Shown in pieces: positions 51,250 to 59,818 of a stretch of DNA of 64,000 nt (its first letter is position 1; every line of letters starts with the position of its first letter). Below the pieces are notes generated by a model that saw only the letters and a list, made by a program, of their open reading frames with translations, had not been told where the DNA came from and searched no databases. Both the position numbers and the translations under genes were made by a program. Source of the stretch: Xenorhabdus ishibashii (GTDB taxonomy: Bacteria > Pseudomonadota > Gammaproteobacteria > Enterobacterales > Enterobacteriaceae); assembly GCF_002632755.1 (NCBI RefSeq), contig NZ_NJAK01000001.1, forward strand, positions 744,001 to 808,000. The letters run 5' to 3'.

Positions 51250-52260
51250 TTAAATATTGTTTTCAGATCTTTCATCTTCCTGAGATATATCTGGAGGCAT
51301 GATTTTATCCAACTCAAGCAAAATATCTTCGATTTGAGATTCCCAATCAGTTGGTTTGGGTTCTTGACGCAAAATAAATAACGATGCAAATAGCGTTCTT
51401 TGACGTTGAAAATCGACTGAACTGACAGCCTCTTTTCCTTGAATTAAATATTTCGCCATAAAGGTCAATAAATAGGCCTTTCCTATCCATGAATTATGAA
51501 TATTAGGAATCCGAGGTCTGAAAGTATGAATAAACAAATTGTTATTTTCATCAAATCCATAAGTTCTTAAAAGCAATATATTTTTATAATGTACAGCCTC
51601 TAATTGTGTATAGCGTGCAACATACATTTTTCCTTTTGTCCACGTATAAAAAATTTGCTTTTCTCTATCGATAACAAATGGAGCTAATTTACGAGAAAAA
51701 AACAGCAAATACAGGAAAAAAGAATTCGCAGTAAGGAATAATAAGAAAAAACCTCCGTCCAGTAATAAATCACCTCGCACTGTAGATTTTTTATAGAATC
51801 CACTATCCGTATAACGAATATGAAAATATTGCAGTAAAGATATATTTTTGGAATCAGCAATATATTTATATGGCTTTAAATCCTCTGGTAATTTAGGATT
51901 TAAATGAAACTCATTACCATATACTTTCTTAGCATACGAAATAATTCTAAAATATCCTTTTTCATTACCTTCCCATGTTTTAATGAAATCATTAATAAAA
52001 AAACAGAATCCTAATAAAAATCCTATAAGAGAAGGGATGATAATATTATTTCGGTAATTGTTAGTCTCGTTAATTATTACGCAGTTTTTATTATTAATTA
52101 ATTCAATAGTACCCTCATTTTCTAATTGTTCCTTATCTAATATTCCAATATCTTCCTTCAAAAGAGGATCACACACTGTTGATAGGCGGCTAACATTAAT
52201 ACCATTGTTCTTTTTATATTCAGGTTTTTTTGTTAACCATTTTACGATTGGATTCATCAT
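51250..52260 (-). CDS. candidate type VI immunity membrane protein, distal copy
   Basis: A 336-residue protein, possibly of the DUF6708 type. It has a soluble N-terminus, a membrane segment at about 72-91 (NIIIPSLIGFLLGF), a polar loop at about 92-164, a second membrane segment at about 165-188 and a soluble C-terminal domain including FVIDREKQIFYTW. It is last in the minus-strand tssF-vgrG-adaptor-effector series, the usual immunity position. It is a near copy of 52355-53329. Immunity against the VasX-like protein is inferred from position and topology. The DNA is very AT-rich: 17 of 60 bases are G or C at 52021-52080. Confidence 0.65.
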   Translation of the reverse strand: MMNPIVKWLTKKPEYKKNNGINVSRLSTVCDPLLKEDIGILDKEQLENEGTIELINNKNCVIINETNNYRNNIIIPSLIGFLLGFCFFINDFIKTWEGNEKGYFRIISYAKKVYGNEFHLNPKLPEDLKPYKYIADSKNISLLQYFHIRYTDSGFYKKSTVRGDLLLDGGFFLLFLTANSFFLYLLFFSRKLAPFVIDREKQIFYTWTKGKMYVARYTQLEAVHYKNILLLRTYGFDENNNLFIHTFRPRIPNIHNSWIGKAYLLTFMAKYLIQGKEAVSSVDFQRQRTLFASLFILRQEPKPTDWESQIEDILLELDKIMPPDISQEDERSENNI

Positions 52261-52289
52261 GTAATATCACTCTAATTTTTAAAATGGTC

Positions 52290-52313
52290 GCAGAGCATTA
52301 ATAAACGCTCTGC
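52290..52313 (-). terminator. hairpin between the two immunity genes
   Basis: GCAGAGC (52290-52296) pairs with GCTCTGC (52307-52313). The sequence is almost the same as the hairpin at 51190-51211, supporting duplication of a gene-plus-hairpin unit of about 1.1 kb. Confidence 0.5.
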
Positions 52314-52354
52314 TGGTAAATGATAAATTTTTGGTACTCAAATCCATTTTTTCA

Positions 52355-53329
52355 TCAAACACTATCCTCAGATATTTCCTCATTTTTCAATGTATCTGGA
52401 GGCATAATCTTATCCAACTCAACCAAAATATCTTCGATTTGAGATTCCCAATCAGTTGGTTTGGGTTCTTGACGCAAAATAAATAACGATGCAAATAGCG
52501 TTCTTTGACGTTGAAAATCGACTGAACTGACAGCCTCTTTTCCTTGAATTAAATATTTCGCCATAAAGGTCAATAAATAGGCCTTTCCTATCCATGAATT
52601 ATGAATATTAGGAATCCGAGGTCTGAAAGTATGAATAAACAAATTGTTATTTTCATCAAATCCATAAGTTCTTAAAAGCAATATATTTTTATAATGTACA
52701 GCCTCTAATTGTGTATAGCGTGCAACATACATTTTTCCTTTTGCCCACGTGTAAAAAATTTTCTTTTCTCTATCGATAACAAATGGAGCTAATTTACGAG
52801 AGAAAAAGAGCAAATACAGGAAAAAAGAATTCACAGTCAGGAAAAGCAGGAAAAAACCACCGTCTAGTAATAAGTAACCTCGCACAGTGGATTTTTCATA
52901 GAATCCATTATCCATATATCTAATATGAAAATATTGCAATAAAGATATATTTTTGGAATCAGTAATATATTTATATGGTTTCAAATGGCTTGGTAATTTA
53001 GGATTCAAATAAAATTCATCTCCATATACTTTTTTTGCATATTCAACTGTGTCCAAATAAGCATCTTTATTACCTTCCCATGCATTAATAAAATCATTAA
53101 TAAAAAAATAGAATCCTAATAAAAATCCTATAAGAGCAGGAATGATAATATTATTTCGGTAATTGTTAGTCTCGTTAATTATTACGCAGTTTTTATTATT
53201 AATTAATTCAATAGTACCCTCATTTTCTAATTGTTCCTTATCTAATATTCCAATGTCTTCTTTCAAAAGAGGATCACACACTGTTGATAGACGATTTACT
53301 TTTATTTCATTGGTTATTTTATTACTCAT
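52355..53329 (-). CDS. candidate type VI immunity membrane protein, proximal copy
   Basis: A 324-residue paralogue of the distal copy, starting 61 bp downstream of the effector stop. The N-terminal 10 residues differ, but from RLSTVCDPLLKEDIG onward the two align without gaps. By hand count about 19 of 75 residues differ in the loop between the two membrane segments, against about 6 in the remaining 215 or so. The C-terminal coding DNA is visually identical for over 300 bp. Being next to the effector, this copy is the better candidate for the cognate immunity protein. The distal copy may recognise a different effector variant. Confidence 0.68.
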   Translation of the reverse strand: MSNKITNEIKVNRLSTVCDPLLKEDIGILDKEQLENEGTIELINNKNCVIINETNNYRNNIIIPALIGFLLGFYFFINDFINAWEGNKDAYLDTVEYAKKVYGDEFYLNPKLPSHLKPYKYITDSKNISLLQYFHIRYMDNGFYEKSTVRGYLLLDGGFFLLFLTVNSFFLYLLFFSRKLAPFVIDREKKIFYTWAKGKMYVARYTQLEAVHYKNILLLRTYGFDENNNLFIHTFRPRIPNIHNSWIGKAYLLTFMAKYLIQGKEAVSSVDFQRQRTLFASLFILRQEPKPTDWESQIEDILVELDKIMPPDTLKNEEISEDSV

Positions 53330-53390
53330 TTTTCAACTCTTTTATTATTAATAATTCTACAATTAATCTTTTTATTATTTAAATTTCAAT

Positions 53391-56300
53391 TTAGAGCAAT
53401 TTATCATCATTATATCCATAAATTGCATTTTCCCATATTGGCTCTTCTCCCCATTTATAACGTAAAGGAGAAATAGTATCCTCAGTGGGCATATAATACC
53501 AAGAAAGATTTAAATACTTAACATGTTCCTCTTCAATTTCTAATGAAAAGGTAAGAGCACCATTTTCATCAATTGGATTTTCATTACCTGATTTTTTGTT
53601 TTTATTAAATATATTTGATAGTGCATCTTTCATTAAACTTTCAAATCTTTCCTTAGCTTTCTCATAAGCCTTCAATGTAAAATAATAACTAGGGTGGCTT
53701 CTTTCTTCTTCACCATAAGAAGATTTCGAGACATTATAAACCAATTCTGATTCTCCCAATCTAAAATTAGGTAATAGAAAACTATAAATTATCTTTCCTC
53801 TTTTGTTTTTTTCTTTTTTTAAAATTGGTCTAATAAATAAATTTAAAAATTCTTGGTGTTCAATTATAAATGCTTTCTTTGTTTTTTTATTCATTAATCT
53901 AGTTATCTCGAGCTGTTTTTTTATATTGTCAGGTCTATCCCTGTTCCAAAATGCATATTTACTCCCTCTTCCCCAAAAACAATTATTTAATAAATTTTCA
54001 AATTCATCTTTACTAAACATAATCACTCCAATATAACCTATTGCCGCTAATGTCATGCCAGCCCAAAATATAGGTCCTCCTAATGATGCTAATCCGGTTC
54101 CTCCTGCTGCGGCTGCTCCAATTGCTCCTCCAGTTGCCGGAGTGGATAGCAAAAATGTACCAGTCATTATTAATGTACCTGTACCAATAGCGGCGTGCGA
54201 ATAACTTTCCATCTCATTACTTATAGAATAAGCATGATAAGCGTCATAATATGAAAGCCCTCCACTTAAAATTCCCGTTGCCACCACAGCTCTCTTTGCT
54301 ATTATTTTCACATAATCACTATTTAACATAAGATTGCGTGATGCTGTTCCCAGCAAGGATCCAATTGCAGGACGATTTATTTTCTGTGCCAGTAATTCCG
54401 CCCTTGCTGCTGCCTTTCCTAAGTATTCAGAAAAATTTCTTGCTGCAACCATTCCACCAATGATTGTGTTTAAATATGTAAGACGAATATAAAGAGTTTT
54501 TCTACTCGCTTTCAACGGGTCATTTTGGTCAAAATTAGATTGTGACGCTAATGAGTAAAATGTATACATTTTCATATATAAATCTAATCCACTCAAACTG
54601 CAATCAAATAATACACTGGTTTGATGTTGTAAATGACGCATAGCCACTACATTGAATTTTGGTTGATTAAATTTAATTGTAGGTATTTTTACATATAATC
54701 TATAAGTATAATTATCAACTCTTTTGGACCAGTTGAATACTTTCCTTCCTCCCCATTTTTTCAGCTCAGCACTAATTTTAGACATACTTCCTTTAATTTT
54801 ATCTGGAATTCCTTGATTTTTATATTCTTCTAATTTTTTTAATAATTTGTTCCACTCTTTTTCATCTAATACAACATGTTTTCCTTTCTGTATTTCAACA
54901 CCTAAAAAAGATAAACACTTAATAGTGAAATATTGGTTTAGCTTTTCAACATTTCCTGCATAGGCATACATCGATATCTGACTTGCCTTTTCCGCTCCAA
55001 CCACAAATAAATGTGCAATAATTTCAGCCGTGGCATTTAATAATTTATCTACCCCGATAGTAATATATTTTGCCATCACATCTTTGTTTGCTCCATCATG
55101 CCCTAAAGTATTGACAACACCGTTGCGAACAACATCCCAAGTGCTACTAGCTTCTGAGGCAAGATCCCCCGCTAATACCCGCAGTGATATAGACATTCCT
55201 GCATCTGAACTTTTTAGTGGTTCAAGTAACTCTGAAATAAGGGTACAAAATATCTTAAATTCTTTGGCATCTTCTTCACTGAGATCACCTTTTTTCTCAT
55301 TCACCGAGAAGAAATGACTGAAATAATGGGTCAGGCCACCTAATTTATCAGCAACGCCAGGGTCTTCAAAGAACCCCCTATATAAAGCAACAGTTGATTC
55401 TTGAGTTTCATTTACGTCTTTAATCGGATCGATAAGTTTAGGCCACCACGTTTTCCAATTATCTAAATGGATATTGTCTTTAAATTGTTCACTCAGTGTA
55501 AAATTATCTACTACAGCATATTCCAATTGCTCAATAAATTGGCCTATTGTGAGAGGATATATATTGGTAGCCATGTAACTTCTCTGCCAAATAGAAAGCA
55601 AAGTATGAACATTCAAAAGATCACGCTGATATCCAACTGGGTCATGTAAAACAACAATTTTCGCTTTGTCTTTATAATACGGACATAGCACACTTTCCAT
55701 CTGACGCATCACCAGATCGACGTCCATTTTATAAGTATCTTCTGTAGTTAAATCACCAAGATTGACGGGAGGCGCATTTGGCTCTTGTAGATCTTGTAAA
55801 TGTTCATGATAGCGCTCAAATTGTTCTCCAACCTCTTTAAATTCTTCTATTAGGGTTTTTAAATGCTCCTCTGTGGCATCAATAGCATATGAAGATTTTT
55901 CATCATCCAGATCAACAAACTGCATTGCATTTCTGCGAAAAGATTCATCATTATCTATCTTGTCTAGGATTCGCTCGGAAAAAGGAACCTCACTATAAAC
56001 AATACTAATTTTGGATACGTCTTTATTAAGAGCAAGAAAAGGATAGCCTAATCCCGCTGAACCATTAGCAGGTTGTATTTTTTCCCAGGATGCATTATCC
56101 AATTTTCTTTCATATTGGGTATATTTTACAATTAATCCTCTTACACCATCTTTGACCTCTACAACTTGTGGACCATACTTGAAAATCAATAAATTCCCTT
56201 TATGTTTAGATCCCCGTGTTTTTAACGGCTCTTCTTCCTTTACATATATCCAACCAGCTCTGGGCATTCGAATGCAATATCCATCTGCCGGAAATAGTGA

Positions 56301-56567
56301 CAGAATTTCTGGGTCAATATAATTATATATTGGGGATGGTAACTCGGCTTTTGCGTTTTTTGCTGAACCAAAAAAGTTCATATATGCATATCTGGCTGGA
56401 TAAACAGGCCGGATATTGACGTCACAGGGTCTGACAACCGTATCCATATCCAATTCATGGGGTATGTATTCCCTCGCCATATCGACAAGTTCTTCGAATG
56501 TTTTTTCCACTTTTTTCGCGGCGGTCTCAAGAGCGTCATTTGTGTTTGTTAATATCGGTTTTTCCAT
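53391..56567 (-). CDS. VasX-like type VI secretion effector
   Basis: A 1058-residue protein with no signal peptide. The N-terminal region resembles VasX/BTH_I2691-type effectors: a lone Cys before a short RPVYPARYAYMNF motif, then GYCIRMPRAGWIYVKEE. The middle is long and helical. Near residues 780-890 come hydrophobic Gly/Ala-rich stretches (VVATGILSGGLSYY; TLIMTGTFLLSTPATGGAIG; FWAGMTLAAIGYIGVIMF) expected for a membrane-inserting toxin. It follows a DUF4123 adaptor by 18 bp and precedes two putative immunity genes. A sampled line in the 5' part is 24/60 GC (56221-56280), while one in the 3' part is 12/60 (53581-53640). The toxic activity is inferred. Confidence 0.75.
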   Translation of the reverse strand: MEKPILTNTNDALETAAKKVEKTFEELVDMAREYIPHELDMDTVVRPCDVNIRPVYPARYAYMNFFGSAKNAKAELPSPIYNYIDPEILSLFPADGYCIRMPRAGWIYVKEEEPLKTRGSKHKGNLLIFKYGPQVVEVKDGVRGLIVKYTQYERKLDNASWEKIQPANGSAGLGYPFLALNKDVSKISIVYSEVPFSERILDKIDNDESFRRNAMQFVDLDDEKSSYAIDATEEHLKTLIEEFKEVGEQFERYHEHLQDLQEPNAPPVNLGDLTTEDTYKMDVDLVMRQMESVLCPYYKDKAKIVVLHDPVGYQRDLLNVHTLLSIWQRSYMATNIYPLTIGQFIEQLEYAVVDNFTLSEQFKDNIHLDNWKTWWPKLIDPIKDVNETQESTVALYRGFFEDPGVADKLGGLTHYFSHFFSVNEKKGDLSEEDAKEFKIFCTLISELLEPLKSSDAGMSISLRVLAGDLASEASSTWDVVRNGVVNTLGHDGANKDVMAKYITIGVDKLLNATAEIIAHLFVVGAEKASQISMYAYAGNVEKLNQYFTIKCLSFLGVEIQKGKHVVLDEKEWNKLLKKLEEYKNQGIPDKIKGSMSKISAELKKWGGRKVFNWSKRVDNYTYRLYVKIPTIKFNQPKFNVVAMRHLQHQTSVLFDCSLSGLDLYMKMYTFYSLASQSNFDQNDPLKASRKTLYIRLTYLNTIIGGMVAARNFSEYLGKAAARAELLAQKINRPAIGSLLGTASRNLMLNSDYVKIIAKRAVVATGILSGGLSYYDAYHAYSISNEMESYSHAAIGTGTLIMTGTFLLSTPATGGAIGAAAAGGTGLASLGGPIFWAGMTLAAIGYIGVIMFSKDEFENLLNNCFWGRGSKYAFWNRDRPDNIKKQLEITRLMNKKTKKAFIIEHQEFLNLFIRPILKKEKNKRGKIIYSFLLPNFRLGESELVYNVSKSSYGEEERSHPSYYFTLKAYEKAKERFESLMKDALSNIFNKNKKSGNENPIDENGALTFSLEIEEEHVKYLNLSWYYMPTEDTISPLRYKWGEEPIWENAIYGYNDDKLL

Positions 56568-56585
56568 TTATCTTATTTCCTTGTG

Positions 56586-57797
56586 TTAACTTAATTTCCG
56601 GTTTTTAAAACAATATTCATAACAAATTAACGCCCGTGCCTCTTGCAGTTGTGCTTTGGTGCAAGCATGCTGCCATGCTCGTTGCCAGAGCTCTTTGTTA
56701 TCTCTAGCCAGACTTCTGCCCGCCACCAGATACAGGAGGGAACGCTGATTGGCGAAACCCGCCTGACAAGCCAAATTGATCTGTTGCACCACAAAGGCTG
56801 GCAGTTGTTTTTTCTGATCCGGTGACAGTTCCGGTTGAGTCTCTGCAATAAATTTGACTATTTGAGCCACTGCCCGTTCTTGGGTCTGCCCCGCCAATAT
56901 GTCAATCAGATAGCGATTGATTGCTACGGGAGCCGTTTTCTCCTGATCCAAGGTGTTTTTAGCCAAAGAAAAGGCGTAGTACTGCGCCGTCTGGCTATCA
57001 AAATAACCAATGCGTGTTATCGGGCGCATAAAGTGCATCAGTTGTTCATCCGGCAGGCTTTTTAGTAACGGGAGCAGGCCTTGCGGTACATAGAAGCGGT
57101 AAAACACCCATGATTGCTGTTGTTCATTTCTCAGGTAGGTGAATTTGCGCAGGTGATTACGGATCACAGGAAATGGCTGGTCACTGTCGATAAAAATACC
57201 CAGCTCTGGCGTGCTCGGTTGTGTGATCTTTTGCTGAAAGGCAGAGTGCACCGTTGTGTCATCGGTTAATTCCACCAGATAAGGAGCATTGTCTTCGAGC
57301 ATAATTTGGGTTTCCCCCTGAAACAGGCTTTCCCATCGCAGATTGGAGACCATCAGGTCAGGTACGATAAAACTGCCCATGATCTGACAGTAAACTGTGG
57401 CATCCATCACCATATAGCGATATTGCCCACTCTCCCTGATGGGCATGGTTTCTGTCACGGAGAACTGCAATACACCACGTTCGGCAGGCAAGAGGGTGCT
57501 GATATTATGTTCGTTCAGTGGGATAACTCGTGCATTCCGCTCCACTCCCTGCTGGAACTTCCGCAATAGCGGCAATTCGACATAAGAGCTGGCGGCAAGG
57601 TATTCAGGCAACGACTGAATATTTTGGTATTGTTCCGGTGAATGCCCCGTTTGTAGGACATATTCCACCAGCGTCGACAGCGCTTGCGGCTTGCTCGTTG
57701 CAGAGACAATCGCTTGGGCAGAAAAGTGTTCACCTTGTTGCGTGGCATAGGAATAATCCACCACCCAATATTCGGCATAATCGGGTATCCAGGACAT
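56586..57797 (-). CDS. DUF4123-type VgrG-effector adaptor
   Basis: A 403-residue cytoplasmic protein. The DUF4123 pattern lies in the middle: NAPYLVELTDD, then GIFIDSDQPFPVIRNHLRKF, then WVFYRFYVPQGLLPLLKSLP and MRPITRIGYFD. DUF4123 proteins load a specific effector on its VgrG spike. About 115 residues precede the domain and about 130 follow, the latter helical and ending in a Cys-containing tail; I do not recognise either extension. It overlaps vgrG by one base (TAATG), so the two are translationally coupled. Position between vgrG and the VasX-like gene supports the adaptor role. Confidence 0.82.
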   Translation of the reverse strand: MSWIPDYAEYWVVDYSYATQQGEHFSAQAIVSATSKPQALSTLVEYVLQTGHSPEQYQNIQSLPEYLAASSYVELPLLRKFQQGVERNARVIPLNEHNISTLLPAERGVLQFSVTETMPIRESGQYRYMVMDATVYCQIMGSFIVPDLMVSNLRWESLFQGETQIMLEDNAPYLVELTDDTTVHSAFQQKITQPSTPELGIFIDSDQPFPVIRNHLRKFTYLRNEQQQSWVFYRFYVPQGLLPLLKSLPDEQLMHFMRPITRIGYFDSQTAQYYAFSLAKNTLDQEKTAPVAINRYLIDILAGQTQERAVAQIVKFIAETQPELSPDQKKQLPAFVVQQINLACQAGFANQRSLLYLVAGRSLARDNKELWQRAWQHACTKAQLQEARALICYEYCFKNRKLS

Positions 57798-59806
57798 TAT
57801 TCTGATGGCTCCTGCTGCTTACTGGCTTTTTCCCGGCAATCCTCTGCCATTGCCAACCCTTCATTAGCTGATCCGCTGAGTGACGGCACCGTGCCTGGGC
57901 TGCCACCCGTAACCGAAACATCCCCTTGCAAGGTGATTTTTCCAGTGATAGTTACCCCTGAACCATCCAGCTTAATCGACCCCGCCTTGCCTTTGATCAG
58001 CACAGATTCGCTGGCCTGTAGGGTATGGACTTTCGTCAGGCTCTGGATGTTGTTGACCACATTCAGGGTATAGTTGTTGTTGATTCTGGCGGTTTTGTCC
58101 CGTCCGACTTCTTGCAGATGATCCGCAAAGATATTTTCCTGCCAGTTGTTGTTGATGCGGGTTTTGCGATCTTTGGTGATGGTTTCAAACTGGTTTAGGT
58201 CAATCTGGATATGCTGTTCATGCATGATCCGGATGAATTCATCGTTGCCGACTTCATGTTTGCGGTTGTTCAGGACTTGGTGGTTTTCATCGTGACCGAC
58301 ACGTTGGGTTTTATCGTGGTTTATCTGGATAAGCTGGTCTTTTTGGGCGTGGATATAGATCTCTTCACTGCCTTTCGCATCTTCAAAGCGTAGTTCGTTA
58401 AACCCTTCTCCTTTATGGGTATGCGTTTTAAATGTAGTGCGGGTTTTTTCTGCGGGCAGATCCAGAGGTGGGCGGTTGCGCCCGTTATAGGTACAGCCTG
58501 TGACGATCGGGCGATCGATATCCCCATTCAGGTAGGAAACAATCACTTCCTGACCGATGCGAGGGATCGCCATAAAGCCATAGCCATCACCATTCCACCC
58601 CTGTGCGACACGCACCCAGCAGGAAGCACGGTCATCCGCCTCATCATAACGATTCCAGTGGAAATGCACTTTGATAGCGCCCTGTTTATCAACGTAGATC
58701 TCTTCACCTTCCGGCCCCACGACGGTTGCCATTTCATCGCCATCTGCCAGCGGCTTATATCGGAATGGCGGGCGCCAATCCTGCCTGCCCGGAATAAAGG
58801 TGATGTGATTGGTTAAAGTTGTCCCTTCACCGGCATCTCCAGAGGCTTGTGGTTGATGCCCACTATGTGTGACAGTAACAACTTGCCAGCGATCATTCAT
58901 CGCTGCAATCGGGTGGGATTGCAGAATGAAGATCCTGCCGGGTCTTAATTTGATACAGTTGGTATTTGCTTTACCGACTTTGCTCTGGCTCTGCAACTGC
59001 TCCAGCCGCAATTGAGTGAAAGGACGGCCTTCTGAATCCCTCTGAAAACGACCATAACTTTCAAATACAGAATGGTTCCCGCCACCGTCAAGTGCAGCCA
59101 GATGTTGCAGAGGATAGGAAGGTCGAAGAAAGTTATTATCTTTGTGGATCGCTTCATCCGGACACAAATATTCGCCGTAATGCCATTGCCATGCTGTCAA
59201 ATCATGGTTATCCGTGTTTGCCTGTACGTTGTAGGTCAAGGTCAACGCGGCTAACATGCCGAGATGGGAATTGCTGTAAAACAGTTTGTCCTCTTCGAAC
59301 CAGAACATAATGCCTTCTTCCGCAGCTAGTCGGCACCAGAATTCATAAGCGGATTCACGTTTTTGGGTGATATATTCCCGTATCGAGTGCTGCTGGTGAT
59401 CTTTATAAAATTTACTGTCGGCTTTGATGCGATGTTCTTTCAGCAATTGACCAAGAATATCTGGCACGGATTGATGATGAAAAATCCGGCTATCCTGATT
59501 AAGCGTCATTAACCACATTTCTGGGCGGATAATAAAAGTGTAATAGGTTTGCCGCCCATCGGTATTACCCTGTTCTGCACCAGCCACAATACCATTGATG
59601 GTTCGCTCAGTGACTCCATCACGAGTGATCGTCAGATAGGCACTGGAACCCAATTGTTCATTGAGTGCTACATTGTTAAAAACACTGACGACTGTCATAG
59701 AAAGGTGGAACAGTTGTGATAGCCCTTCCTGTAAGCTGAAATCCACGACTTGAAACGTTGTCTGCGGCAGTGTACCTATCTGGCAAGTGAAAACTAATCC
59801 ATCCAT
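57797..59806 (-). CDS. vgrG: VgrG (TssI), type VI secretion spike protein
   Basis: Trimeric spike at the tip of the type VI tube, 669 residues. The gp27-like part occupies the first half (about 1-380, with ESAYEFWCRLAAEEGIMFWF). The gp5-like OB fold follows (KVHFHWNRYD, then CWVRVAQGWNGDGYG, FMAIPRIGQEVIV, VTGCTYNGRN). A beta-helix needle with Asn- and Asp-rich repeats follows, ending in a short Gly/Ser tail and an acidic end. No enzymatic C-terminal extension is present, so it probably carries cargo through the adaptor. It starts 12 bp after tssF. GC content is near 47% (28/60 at 58081-58140), like the core genome. Confidence 0.95.
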   Translation of the reverse strand: MDGLVFTCQIGTLPQTTFQVVDFSLQEGLSQLFHLSMTVVSVFNNVALNEQLGSSAYLTITRDGVTERTINGIVAGAEQGNTDGRQTYYTFIIRPEMWLMTLNQDSRIFHHQSVPDILGQLLKEHRIKADSKFYKDHQQHSIREYITQKRESAYEFWCRLAAEEGIMFWFEEDKLFYSNSHLGMLAALTLTYNVQANTDNHDLTAWQWHYGEYLCPDEAIHKDNNFLRPSYPLQHLAALDGGGNHSVFESYGRFQRDSEGRPFTQLRLEQLQSQSKVGKANTNCIKLRPGRIFILQSHPIAAMNDRWQVVTVTHSGHQPQASGDAGEGTTLTNHITFIPGRQDWRPPFRYKPLADGDEMATVVGPEGEEIYVDKQGAIKVHFHWNRYDEADDRASCWVRVAQGWNGDGYGFMAIPRIGQEVIVSYLNGDIDRPIVTGCTYNGRNRPPLDLPAEKTRTTFKTHTHKGEGFNELRFEDAKGSEEIYIHAQKDQLIQINHDKTQRVGHDENHQVLNNRKHEVGNDEFIRIMHEQHIQIDLNQFETITKDRKTRINNNWQENIFADHLQEVGRDKTARINNNYTLNVVNNIQSLTKVHTLQASESVLIKGKAGSIKLDGSGVTITGKITLQGDVSVTGGSPGTVPSLSGSANEGLAMAEDCREKASKQQEPSE

Positions 59807-59818
59807 TGCAGAAACTCC

